A stretch of DNA of 64,000 bases from Caulobacter sp. BK020 (GTDB lineage: Bacteria; Pseudomonadota; Alphaproteobacteria; Caulobacterales; Caulobacteraceae): positions 1 to 64,000 of the forward strand of contig NZ_SLZL01000021.1 in assembly GCF_004342605.1 (NCBI RefSeq). Direction: 5' to 3'. The first letter of the stretch is position 1; every line of letters begins with the position of its first letter. A model generated the notes under the pieces. It was not told the DNA's origin, did no database searches, and saw only the letters and a list, made by a program, of their open reading frames with translations. This document shows, piece after piece, positions 16,280 through 25,625 of this stretch. The translations under genes and the position numbers were made by a program.

Positions 16280-17266
16280 CTACAGCCTTACGACCTGACC
16301 CGCCTTTGCCGACTGGCCGGCCGCCTCGGCGAGGGCAAGGGCTTCGACGCCGTCGACATAGCCGACCGACGGGAGGGCTTCGCCGCGGATGATCTGCGCG
16401 AAGTGGGTCATCTCGCGGCGGTAAGCTTCTGCGTAGCGATCCAGGAAGAAGTTCTGGAAGGCGTCGGCAGCCGCGCCAGCCTCGCCCCAGACCGAGACGG
16501 TGCTTTCCATGACGTTGTCGGCGCGGACCAGGCCCTTGGAGCCGAACGCCTCGATCCGCTGGTCGTAGCCGTAGCCGCTGCGGCGGCTGTTACTGATCAC
16601 GCAGATCTTGCCGGAGGCGGTGCGCAGGATGATCTTGGCGGTGTCGACGTCGCCGGCCTCGCCGATCGCCGGGTCGACCAGGCAGCTGGCGGCGGCGAAG
16701 ACCTCGGCCACGGGCTCCTCCAGCAGCCAGCGGGCCATGTCGAAGTCGTGGATGGCCATGTCCTTGAACAGGCCGCCCGACACCTTGACATAGGCGACCG
16801 GCGGCGGGGCCGGGTCGTGGCTGGTGATGTGCACGGTTTCCAGGGCGCCAACCACGCCGGCCGACAGGCGCGCCTTCAGGCCTTGGAAGTTCGGGTCGAA
16901 GCGGCGGTTGAAACCCAGGAACAGTTTCACGTCCTGACCGCCCAGCTCGCCGGCGGCCGAGCGGGCGCGGGTCAGGTCCTGGTCGATCGGTTTCTCGCAG
17001 AATACCGCCTTGCCGGCCGCGACGGCCTTCAGGGAGTAGTCCAGGTGCGTATCGGTCGAACTGGCGACGATGACGCCGGCCACCGACGGGTCGTTGAGGA
17101 CGGCGTCCAGGTCGGCGACGGTGGCGCCGGTCTCGGCGGCCAGGCCGTCGGCGGCCGCGGCGATCGGGTCGACCACATATTTCAGCCGCAGGCCCGGCTG
17201 GCCGGCGACGTTCTTGGCGTGGATGCGGCCGATGCGGCCTGCGCCCAGGATCGCGATATCGTGCAT
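16280..17266 (-). CDS. idhA: myo-Inositol 2-dehydrogenase
   Basis: A 328-residue oxidoreductase of the Gfo/Idh/MocA family that oxidises myo-inositol to 2-keto-myo-inositol (scyllo-inosose) with NAD. The Rossmann glycine motif ILGAGRIGRIH is at residues 6-16, the catalytic lysine motif CEKPID has Lys92, and FNRRFDPNF and DMAIHDFDMARW match inositol dehydrogenases. I start at the ATG at 17266 because GAAGG lies 6 nt upstream; an in-frame ATG at 17278 (adding MKVP) is the alternative. It is divergent from iolR, with an IolR-type operator between them, and reads toward ibpA with a 200-nt gap. Confidence 0.93.
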   Translation of the reverse strand: MHDIAILGAGRIGRIHAKNVAGQPGLRLKYVVDPIAAAADGLAAETGATVADLDAVLNDPSVAGVIVASSTDTHLDYSLKAVAAGKAVFCEKPIDQDLTRARSAAGELGGQDVKLFLGFNRRFDPNFQGLKARLSAGVVGALETVHITSHDPAPPPVAYVKVSGGLFKDMAIHDFDMARWLLEEPVAEVFAAASCLVDPAIGEAGDVDTAKIILRTASGKICVISNSRRSGYGYDQRIEAFGSKGLVRADNVMESTVSVWGEAGAAADAFQNFFLDRYAEAYRREMTHFAQIIRGEALPSVGYVDGVEALALAEAAGQSAKAGQVVRL

Positions 17267-17448
17267 GGGAACCTTCATGGTCTCAGGAAAGCGGGCAGGG
17301 GAGGGAGCGTGGCGTCGGCGTCTCGCGGCCAAGCTGGCGCAAGCGCGGACGGAACGATCCGCCTTGGACTACCGTTCAAAAGCGCCTCGATCATCACCGC
17401 TCCCTCGTCCGGCTCTGATGTGGCCGGGTTTTCGACTTCCTGTAACTT

Positions 17449-17462
17449 GGAACGAAAATTCC
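17449..17462. promoter_or_regulatory. IolR-type operator between idhA and iolR
   Basis: GGAACGAAAATTCC is a perfect GGAA-N6-TTCC dyad in the 294-nt region between the divergent idhA and iolR genes. It lies about 183 nt before the idhA start and 100 nt before the iolR start, so it could control idhA and also autoregulate iolR. A nearby GTGGAATTTTGC (17477-17488) has only the left half-site. Confidence 0.75.
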
Positions 17463-17560
17463 CTCTACGGGTAAAGTGGAATTTTGCGACATGAGCAAGG
17501 CTCTGGTGTTTGTGAGGGGAACGGATATTCTAAATTTGGACGAATTGTATCGGGGGTCGG

Positions 17561-18433
17561 ATGACCGAAGAGATCATGGCCGCGAATGCGCCGGCAAGCG
17601 CTGATGAGCTGAGGGCGGCGATTCTCGAACGCTACGACTCGCTGAGCAAGCGGCTGCAGCAGATTGCGCGCTACGTTCTGGACGAACCCAACGAGATGGC
17701 GCTGGAAACCCTGGCGGTGATCTCCGAGCGTTGCGGGGTGCAGCCCTCGGCGATCGTCCGGTTCGCCAAGAGCTTCGGCTATCCCGGCGCCAGCCAAATG
17801 CAGCGACTGTTCCGCGACGGCCTGCTGTCGGGCCATGCGGGTCTGGGCTATGGCGAGCGGGTGCGCCACTTCAACGAGGCGGTCGCCAAGAAGCCCGAGG
17901 GCGGGGCCGATGTGCTGTCCGAATTCGTCGAGGGCAACACCTTGGCCCTGCAGAATCTCAACCAGACGGTCAGCGAGGCGGACATGGCCCGGGCCGTGTC
18001 CCTGATCGACAAGGCCGAGACCGTCTATGTGGTCGGTTTCCGCCGGTCGTTCCCGGTCGCCTCGTACCTGGCCTATTCGCTGCAGCAATTGAACAAGCGC
18101 ACGCTCTTCATCGACGGAGTGGCCGGCCTGACCAAGCAGCAGGTCCAGACGATCGGTCCCAAGGATCTGCTGATCGCGGTCAGCTACCACCCCTATGCGG
18201 AAGAGACCGTGCAGGCCGTCGAGACGGCCAGCCAGCGCGGCTCCCGAATCCTGTCGATCAGCGACAGCCTGGTCAGTCCGATCGCCAAGCTGGCCAGCCT
18301 GGTCCTGCACGTGCGCGAGTCGGAGGTCAGGACGTTCCGATCGCTCGCCGCCTCGATCTGCTTGGCCCAGGCCTTGGTGATCGGTTTCGCCTTCACAGCC
18401 AGCAAGAAGAAGCCCAAGGCCGGTGCCGGCTGA
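17561..18433 (+). CDS. iolR: RpiR-family repressor of inositol catabolism
   Basis: A 290-residue regulator with an N-terminal HTH_6 domain (about 15-90, including LSKRLQQIARYVLDEPNEMALET and QPSAIVRFAKSFGYPGASQMQ). A C-terminal SIS sugar-phosphate-binding domain follows (about 125-265, YVVGFRRSFPVASYLAYS). This is the RpiR architecture of Caulobacter and rhizobial IolR. It is thought to bind GGAA-N6-TTCC dyads and to be released by an inositol-pathway intermediate. It is divergent from idhA, with iolC following on the same strand. The start is ATG at 17561, preceded by a G-rich stretch. Identification rests on family, context and four matching operators in the window. Confidence 0.92.
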   Translation: MTEEIMAANAPASADELRAAILERYDSLSKRLQQIARYVLDEPNEMALETLAVISERCGVQPSAIVRFAKSFGYPGASQMQRLFRDGLLSGHAGLGYGERVRHFNEAVAKKPEGGADVLSEFVEGNTLALQNLNQTVSEADMARAVSLIDKAETVYVVGFRRSFPVASYLAYSLQQLNKRTLFIDGVAGLTKQQVQTIGPKDLLIAVSYHPYAEETVQAVETASQRGSRILSISDSLVSPIAKLASLVLHVRESEVRTFRSLAASICLAQALVIGFAFTASKKKPKAGAG

Positions 18434-18442
18434 ACCGTCCGT

Positions 18443-18468
18443 TCCATTTCGCGCGAGAATGAAATGGA
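18443..18468 (+). terminator. Inverted repeat between iolR and iolC
   Basis: TCCATTTC (18443-18450) and GAAATGGA (18461-18468) form an 8-bp hairpin with a 10-nt loop, starting 10 nt after the iolR stop. No T-tract follows, so termination is uncertain; it may instead be a dyad operator or mRNA-stabilising hairpin ahead of the iolC promoter. Confidence 0.4.
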
Positions 18469-18489
18469 TATTGCGAGTATTCTGATGTT

Positions 18490-18503
18490 GGAATATGCGT
18501 TTC
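18490..18503. promoter_or_regulatory. IolR-type operator upstream of iolC
   Basis: GGAATATGCGTTTC is a GGAA-N6-TTTC variant of the inositol dyad, 28 nt before the iolC start. It is placed to control the iolCDEBA operon separately from iolR. Confidence 0.65.
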
Positions 18504-18531
18504 ATATCGCCGGTAGGGAGCCGGCCCGTGA

Positions 18532-20478
18532 GTGACGTGGAACCGCATGGCCCAGGACGGAAAGACCCTTGACCTGATCGCCGTGGGCCGATCCAGCGTC
18601 GACCTCTACGGGCAGCAGGTCGGCGGGCGGCTGGAGGACATGGCGTCCTTCGCCAAGTACCTGGGCGGCAGCCCGACCAACACCGCCGCGGGCGGGGCGC
18701 GCCTGGGGTTGAAGACGGGCCTGCTGACCCGGGTCGGCGCCGATCACATGGGCCGCTTCATCCGCGAGCAGTTGCAGCGCGAGGGCGTCGACGTCGCTGG
18801 CGTGCTGTCCGACCCGGACCGCCTGACGGCCCTGGTGATCCTGGGCATCCGCGACCGGGTGAACTTTCCGCTGATCTTCTATCGCGAGAACTGCGCCGAC
18901 ATGGCGCTGGAGCCTTCGGACGTCGACGAGGCCTGGTTCGCCAGCGCCGGGGCGGTGCTGATCAACGGCACCCACCTGTCGCAGCCGAACGTCTATGAGA
19001 CCAGTCTGAAGGCCGTGCGCGCCGTCAAGGCCGCCGGCGGCCGGGTGGCTTTCGACATCGACTACCGCCCCGTGCTGTGGGGCCTGACCGGCAAGGACGC
19101 CGGCGAGAATCGTTTCGTCGAGAACCAGCAGGTGACCGCCAAGCTGCAGGAGGTCGTGGCCCTGTGCGACCTCATCGTTGGCACGGAAGAAGAGATCCAT
19201 ATCCTGGGCGGCTCGACCGACACCATCGCGGCCCTGCGCGCGATCCGGAAAGGCGCTCCTGGCGCCCTGCTGGTCTGCAAGCGCGGCCCTGACGGATGCG
19301 TGGCTTTCCCCGGCTCCATCCCTGACAGTCTGGACCAGGGCGTCAGCGCCCGCGGCTTCAAGGTCGAGGTGTTCAACGTGCTGGGGGCGGGCGACGCCTT
19401 CATGGCCGGTTTCCTGCGCGGATGGCTGCGCCGTGAAAGCGTCGAGACCTGCTGCGAGTGGGGCAACGCCTGCGGAGCCATCGTCGTCTCGCGCCACGGC
19501 TGTACGCCGGCCATGCCGACCTGGGTCGAGCTGCAGGCCTTCCTGAGCGACCGGCAGCGGCCGTTCCGGCTGCGTGAGGACGTCGAGCTGGAGCATATCC
19601 ACTGGGCCACGACCCGCGAGCGCGTCTATGACGAGCTGACCGTCCTGGCCGTCGATCACCGCAGCCAGTTCCTGGATCTGATCGCCGAGACAGGCGGCGA
19701 TCCCGCGCGCATCCCGCACTTCAAGACCCTGGCCCTACGAGCAGTGCAGCAGGTGGCGGGCCGCGACGAGGCGCGCTTCGGCATGCTGCTGGACGGCCGT
19801 TTCGGCTTCGACGCCCTGGCCCAGGCCGCCGACCACGACTACTGGATCGCCAGGCCCATTGAGCTGCCCAAGTCGCGGCCGCTGGAGTTCGAAAGCTCGG
19901 CCGACGTCGCCACCGAACTGACCGAATGGCCCGCCGGCCAGGTGGTCAAGTGCCTGGTCTTCTACCACCCCGACGACGAGATCGAGCTGCGCGAGCGCCA
20001 GGAGCGCCAGTTGCTTCGCCTGTTCGACGCCTGCCGCAAGACGCGCCACGAACTGCTGGTGGAGCTGATCCTTCCCGGCGGCATGCCTAGCGACAGCCAT
20101 ACCGTGGCGCGCGGCGTCCGCCGGCTCTACGGTCTGGGCATCCGGCCCGACTGGTGGAAGCTGGAGCCGCTGACCGACCCCGCCGCCTGGCGCGAGATCG
20201 AGGCCGCCATCGCCGAGAACGATCCCCTTTGCCGGGGCGTGGTGTTGTTGGGTCTCTCGGCGCCGGAAAACGAGCTTCTGGCGTCGTTCGAAGTCGTCGC
20301 CCCGATCCCGATCGTCAAAGGCTTCGCCGTCGGCCGGACCATCTTCTACGATATCGCCCGCGAGTGGCTGGCCAACCGGATCGACGACGAGGCGGCCGTG
20401 ACGGCGCTGGCCGGCAAGTTCAAGGTGCTGGTCGATGCGTGGAAGCGCCTGCGCGGCGCTGCGGAGAAGGCGGCCTGA
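18532..20478 (+). CDS. iolC: 5-dehydro-2-deoxygluconokinase fused to a DUF2090 domain
   Basis: A 648-residue two-domain protein. Residues about 12-325 are a PfkB sugar kinase (LDLIAVGRSSVDLYG, LGGSPTNTAAGGARLG, and the catalytic VLGAGDAFMAGFLRG), phosphorylating 5-dehydro-2-deoxy-D-gluconate. Residues about 355-640 are a DUF2090 domain with a predicted TIM-barrel, aldolase-like fold. No separate iolJ aldolase gene is present, so the DUF2090 half may cleave the phosphorylated product into malonate semialdehyde and DHAP; that is inference. The start is GTG at 18532 (AGGGAG about 11 nt upstream) or the in-frame ATG at 18547. iolD follows after 2 nt. Confidence 0.93.
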   Translation: MTWNRMAQDGKTLDLIAVGRSSVDLYGQQVGGRLEDMASFAKYLGGSPTNTAAGGARLGLKTGLLTRVGADHMGRFIREQLQREGVDVAGVLSDPDRLTALVILGIRDRVNFPLIFYRENCADMALEPSDVDEAWFASAGAVLINGTHLSQPNVYETSLKAVRAVKAAGGRVAFDIDYRPVLWGLTGKDAGENRFVENQQVTAKLQEVVALCDLIVGTEEEIHILGGSTDTIAALRAIRKGAPGALLVCKRGPDGCVAFPGSIPDSLDQGVSARGFKVEVFNVLGAGDAFMAGFLRGWLRRESVETCCEWGNACGAIVVSRHGCTPAMPTWVELQAFLSDRQRPFRLREDVELEHIHWATTRERVYDELTVLAVDHRSQFLDLIAETGGDPARIPHFKTLALRAVQQVAGRDEARFGMLLDGRFGFDALAQAADHDYWIARPIELPKSRPLEFESSADVATELTEWPAGQVVKCLVFYHPDDEIELRERQERQLLRLFDACRKTRHELLVELILPGGMPSDSHTVARGVRRLYGLGIRPDWWKLEPLTDPAAWREIEAAIAENDPLCRGVVLLGLSAPENELLASFEVVAPIPIVKGFAVGRTIFYDIAREWLANRIDDEAAVTALAGKFKVLVDAWKRLRGAAEKAA

Positions 20479-20480
20479 AC

Positions 20481-22325
20481 ATGGCTACAGTTCGTCTCAC
20501 CGCCGCTCAGGCGACCGTCCGCTGGCTCTGCGCGCAGCATGTCCAGACCGGGCAGGGCGAGATCCCGTATTTTGCCGGCGTCTGGGCGATCTTCGGCCAC
20601 GGCAACGTCGCGGGCCTGGGCGAGGCGCTGCATGGCGCGCGCGACGTCTTGCCGACCTGGCGCGCGCACAATGAGCAGGGCATGGCCCATGCCGCCATCG
20701 CCTTCGCCAAGCAGTCGCGTCGCCAGCGGGCCATGGTCTGCACCACCTCGATTGGCCCCGGCGCGACCAACATGGTCACCGCGGCCGCCTTGGCGCACGT
20801 CAATCGCCTGCCTGTGCTGTTCCTGCCCGGCGACGTCTACGCCAGCCGCCGTCCCGATCCGGTGCTGCAGCAGATCGAGGATTTCGGCGACGGCACGGTC
20901 AGCGCCAACGACTGTTTCAAGCCGGTGTCGCGCTATTTCGACCGCATCACCCGGCCCGAGCAGATCCTCGACGCCCTGCCGCGCGCCCTGGCCGTCATGT
21001 TGGACCCGGCGACCAGCGGCCCCGTGACCCTGGCCTTCTGCCAGGACGTCCAGGCCGAGGCGTTCGATTATCCGGAGGCCTTTTTCGCCAAGCGGGTCTG
21101 GCGCATCCGCGCGCCGCGGCCGGATCTGCGCGAGCTGTCCGACCTCGTCTCGCTGATCAAGGCGGCCCAGCGGCCGCTGGTCGTGGCCGGGGGCGGGGTG
21201 CTCTACGCCCGGGCCGAGGCGGCCCTGGCCGATCTTGCTTCCCGCGCCGGACTGCCGGTCACTGAGACGCAAGGCGGGAAGGGGGGCCTGGCCTGGGACC
21301 ACCCGCTGAACCTGGGCGCCATCGGCGTCACCGGCACAACAGCGGCGGTGGCGGCGGCCGAGGAGGCGGACCTCGTCATCGGCGTCGGCACGCGCCTGCA
21401 GGACTTCACCACCGGCTCGCGCGCGCTGTTCGGCGCGCAGGGCCGCAAGCTGGTCCAGATCAATGTGGCGCCGCACGACGCCCACAAGCATGGAGCCGCC
21501 ACCGTGGTCGGCGACGCCCTTGCGGTGGTCGAGGCCCTGTCCGAGGCGCTGGACGGTTGGCGAGCGCCCGCTGCTTGGACCGAAAAGGCGACGGGCGGCG
21601 TGGCCGGCTGGAACGCCGTCTTCGACGCGGCGACCAGGGCCGACCACCGGTCGCTGCCGACCGACGCCCAGGTGCTGGGCGCGGTCTGGCGGGCCTCGTC
21701 GGACGACGCCGTGGTGGTCTGCGCCGCCGGCGGCCTGCCGGGCGAGCTGCACAAGCTGTGGCGCACCCGCCGGCCGGGCGGCTACCACGTCGAGTACGGC
21801 TTTTCATGCATGGGCTACGAGATCGCCGGCGCCGTCGGCGTGAAGATGGCTGCGCCGGACCGCGAGGTCCACGTGATGGTCGGCGACGGCAGCTATCTGA
21901 TGCTGAATTCCGAACTGGCCACCTCGGTGATGCTGGGAGCCAAGCTGATCGTCACCGTGCTCGACAATCGCGGCTTCGGCTGCATCAACCGCCTGCAGGC
22001 CGCGACCGGCGGCGCGGCGTTCAACAACCTGCTGGCCGACACCGTCCACGAGACCCTGCCGGACATCGACTTCGCCGCCCATGCCAGGAGCCTGGGGGCG
22101 TGGTCGGAGAAGGTGGCCAACCTTGCCGAGCTGGAGGCCGCCCTGCAACGCGCCAAGGCCAGCGACCGGACCTATGTGGTGGTCATCGACACCGACCCGA
22201 TGCCGACCACGCAGGGCGGCGCCTGGTGGGACGTGGCGGTGCCGGAGGTTTCGGTGCGTCCGGCGGTGAACGCCGCCCGGGTCGACTACGAAGACAAGAT
22301 CAAGCAGCAGCGTACGGGAGACTAG
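20481..22325 (+). CDS. iolD: 3D-(3,5/4)-trihydroxycyclohexane-1,2-dione hydrolase
   Basis: A 614-residue thiamine-diphosphate enzyme that opens the cyclohexane-dione ring. The N-terminal pyrimidine-binding domain contains WRAHNEQGMAHAA with the catalytic Glu. The central domain contains VVAGGGVLYA. The C-terminal PP domain has GDGSYLMLNSELATSV leading to VLDNRGFGCIN, the ThDP metal-binding motif. The start ATG at 20481 is 2 nt after the iolC stop, with GGAGAAGG inside the iolC end as the ribosome binding site. The open frame extends upstream, but only into iolC. Confidence 0.95.
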   Translation: MATVRLTAAQATVRWLCAQHVQTGQGEIPYFAGVWAIFGHGNVAGLGEALHGARDVLPTWRAHNEQGMAHAAIAFAKQSRRQRAMVCTTSIGPGATNMVTAAALAHVNRLPVLFLPGDVYASRRPDPVLQQIEDFGDGTVSANDCFKPVSRYFDRITRPEQILDALPRALAVMLDPATSGPVTLAFCQDVQAEAFDYPEAFFAKRVWRIRAPRPDLRELSDLVSLIKAAQRPLVVAGGGVLYARAEAALADLASRAGLPVTETQGGKGGLAWDHPLNLGAIGVTGTTAAVAAAEEADLVIGVGTRLQDFTTGSRALFGAQGRKLVQINVAPHDAHKHGAATVVGDALAVVEALSEALDGWRAPAAWTEKATGGVAGWNAVFDAATRADHRSLPTDAQVLGAVWRASSDDAVVVCAAGGLPGELHKLWRTRRPGGYHVEYGFSCMGYEIAGAVGVKMAAPDREVHVMVGDGSYLMLNSELATSVMLGAKLIVTVLDNRGFGCINRLQAATGGAAFNNLLADTVHETLPDIDFAAHARSLGAWSEKVANLAELEAALQRAKASDRTYVVVIDTDPMPTTQGGAWWDVAVPEVSVRPAVNAARVDYEDKIKQQRTGD

Positions 22326-22331
22326 ACGCCC

Positions 22332-23231
22332 ATGACCATCCGTTTCGGCGTGAGCCCCATCGCCTGGATCAATGACGACATGCCCGAGCTGGGCGGCGAC
22401 ACCCCGCTGGAAAGCGTGCTGGCCGACTGCCAGGCGATCGGCTTCGCCGGCGTCGAGCTGGGCGGCGTCTTCCCGCGCGATCCGGCGGTGCTGAAGCCGC
22501 TGCTGGAGCGCTACGGCCTCGACCTGGTGGGCGGCTGGTACAGCGGCAACCTGCTGGTCCAGTCGGCCGAGGAAGAGATCGCGGCGCTGCAGCCGCACCT
22601 GGCCCTGCTGAAGGCGATGGGCTGCACCGTCTTCGTCCACGCCGAGACCAGCAACGCCATCCATGGCGACAAGAGCAAGGCCCTGTCGGCCACGCCGCGT
22701 CTCGACGCCGAGGGGTGGAAGGAATTCGGCGCCCGCCTGACGGCGGTGGCTGACTACATCGTTTCCCAGGGCCTGAAGTTCGCCTATCACCACCATCTCG
22801 GCACTGTCGTCGAGCGCCCCGAGGATCTGGACGCCTTCCTAGCCAACACCGGCCCGTCGGTCGGCCTGACCATCGACACCGGCCACGCGGCGCTTGGCGG
22901 CCTGGACCCGGTCTCGGTGATCCGCGCGCATCCGGAGCGCGTCGCCCATGTGCATTGCAAAGACATCCGGGGCGAGGTGTTCCGCAAGGTGGTCTCGGAC
23001 GGCGGCGGCAGCTTCCTGGAAGGCGTTCTGGCCGGCATGTTCACCGTGCCCGGCGACGGTTCGTTGGATTACGCCGCCGTGATGCAGGCCCTGGCCGAGA
23101 TCGGCTATTCCGGCTGGATCATCGTCGAGGCCGAGCAGGATCCGGCCATCGCCAACCCGCGCCAGTACGGCGAGATCGGCTTGGCGACGCTGAAGAAGGA
23201 AGCGGCCGCGGCGGGGCTGAGGGCGGCGTGA
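22332..23231 (+). CDS. iolE: Inosose (2-keto-myo-inositol) dehydratase
   Basis: A 299-residue xylose-isomerase-like TIM-barrel protein that dehydrates 2-keto-myo-inositol to the trihydroxycyclohexane-dione. Metal-site motifs are visible: HAET, YHHHLGTVVE, IDTGHAALGG and HVHCKDIRGEV, with a C-terminal IVEAEQDP. The N-terminus SPIAWINDDMPELGG is typical of IolE. It overlaps the next gene by 1 nt (TGATG). Confidence 0.95.
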   Translation: MTIRFGVSPIAWINDDMPELGGDTPLESVLADCQAIGFAGVELGGVFPRDPAVLKPLLERYGLDLVGGWYSGNLLVQSAEEEIAALQPHLALLKAMGCTVFVHAETSNAIHGDKSKALSATPRLDAEGWKEFGARLTAVADYIVSQGLKFAYHHHLGTVVERPEDLDAFLANTGPSVGLTIDTGHAALGGLDPVSVIRAHPERVAHVHCKDIRGEVFRKVVSDGGGSFLEGVLAGMFTVPGDGSLDYAAVMQALAEIGYSGWIIVEAEQDPAIANPRQYGEIGLATLKKEAAAAGLRAA

Positions 23232-24037
23232 TGAGCAAGCTCCTCGTCCGTCCCCACGCTCCGGATGCGTCGGGCTCCGTCCTTGAAATCACCCCCGAGA
23301 GCGCCGGCTGGACCCACGTCGGTTTCCAGGTGGTCAAGCTGGCGGTTGGTGAAACCTTCGAGGGCTCCGACCCCGATCGCGAGACCTGCGTCGTCGTGAT
23401 GAGCGGGACCGCCGAGGTTTCGACCGAAGGCGTGTCCCTCGGTCACGTCGGCGGCCGGACGAGCGTGTTCGAGGACCGGGCGCCGGGCGCGGTCTACGTC
23501 CCGGCCGCGTCGTCCTACGGGGTGACCGCCGTCACCGCCGTCGAGCTGGCTCTCTGCACCGCGCCGGGCCAGCCGGGCGGCGAGGCGCGTCTGATCGCCG
23601 AGGCCGACATGCCGCGCGAGACCCGGGGCAAGGGGACCAATACCCGTCTGGTCCGCAACATCCTACCTGAAACGGCGCCGGCCGACGGCCTGCTGGTGGT
23701 CGAGGTGATCACGCCCGGCGGTCACTGGTCCAGCTATCCGCCGCACAAGCACGACACCGCCGCCGAGGGCGAGGAGACGGCGCTGGAGGAGACCTATTAT
23801 CATCGCCTGAACCCGCCGCAGGGCTTCGCCTTCCAGCGAGTCTACACCGACGACCGCAGCCTGGACGAGACCGTCTGCGTCCAGGACGGCGACGTGGTGA
23901 TGGTGCCGCGCGGCTACCATCCCGTCGGCGCCCCGCACGGCTACGACCTCTACTACCTCAACGTCATGGCCGGACCGCACCGGAAGTGGATCTTCCGCAA
24001 CGACCCCGCCCACGACTGGATCATGCGGCAAGCGTGA
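23231..24037 (+). CDS. iolB: 5-deoxy-glucuronate isomerase
   Basis: A 268-residue bicupin that isomerises 5-deoxy-D-glucuronate to 5-dehydro-2-deoxygluconate. Cupin metal ligands are in SYPPHKHDT and LEETYYHRLNP, with GYHPVGAPHGYDLYYLNVMAGP near the C-terminus, all characteristic of IolB. The ATG at 23231 overlaps the iolE stop. Confidence 0.95.
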   Translation: MSKLLVRPHAPDASGSVLEITPESAGWTHVGFQVVKLAVGETFEGSDPDRETCVVVMSGTAEVSTEGVSLGHVGGRTSVFEDRAPGAVYVPAASSYGVTAVTAVELALCTAPGQPGGEARLIAEADMPRETRGKGTNTRLVRNILPETAPADGLLVVEVITPGGHWSSYPPHKHDTAAEGEETALEETYYHRLNPPQGFAFQRVYTDDRSLDETVCVQDGDVVMVPRGYHPVGAPHGYDLYYLNVMAGPHRKWIFRNDPAHDWIMRQA

Positions 24038-24066
24038 TCCCCGACCCATTCGAGAAGGAGCGCGGC

Positions 24067-25566
<1,500 letters not shown>

Positions 25567-25571
25567 CGGGG

Positions 25572-25594
25572 CGACGGGCGACCGTCGGATTTTC
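25572..25594 (+). terminator. Possible terminator after iolA
   Basis: CGACGG (25572-25577) and CCGTCG (25582-25587) form a 6-bp stem with a GCGA loop, followed by GATTTTC. It starts 6 nt after the iolA stop and precedes the GH89 gene. The short stem makes read-through into GH89 plausible. Confidence 0.45.
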
Positions 25595-25625
25595 GTTCAC
25601 TTGACGTCCTCACGAGCAGGTTCCG

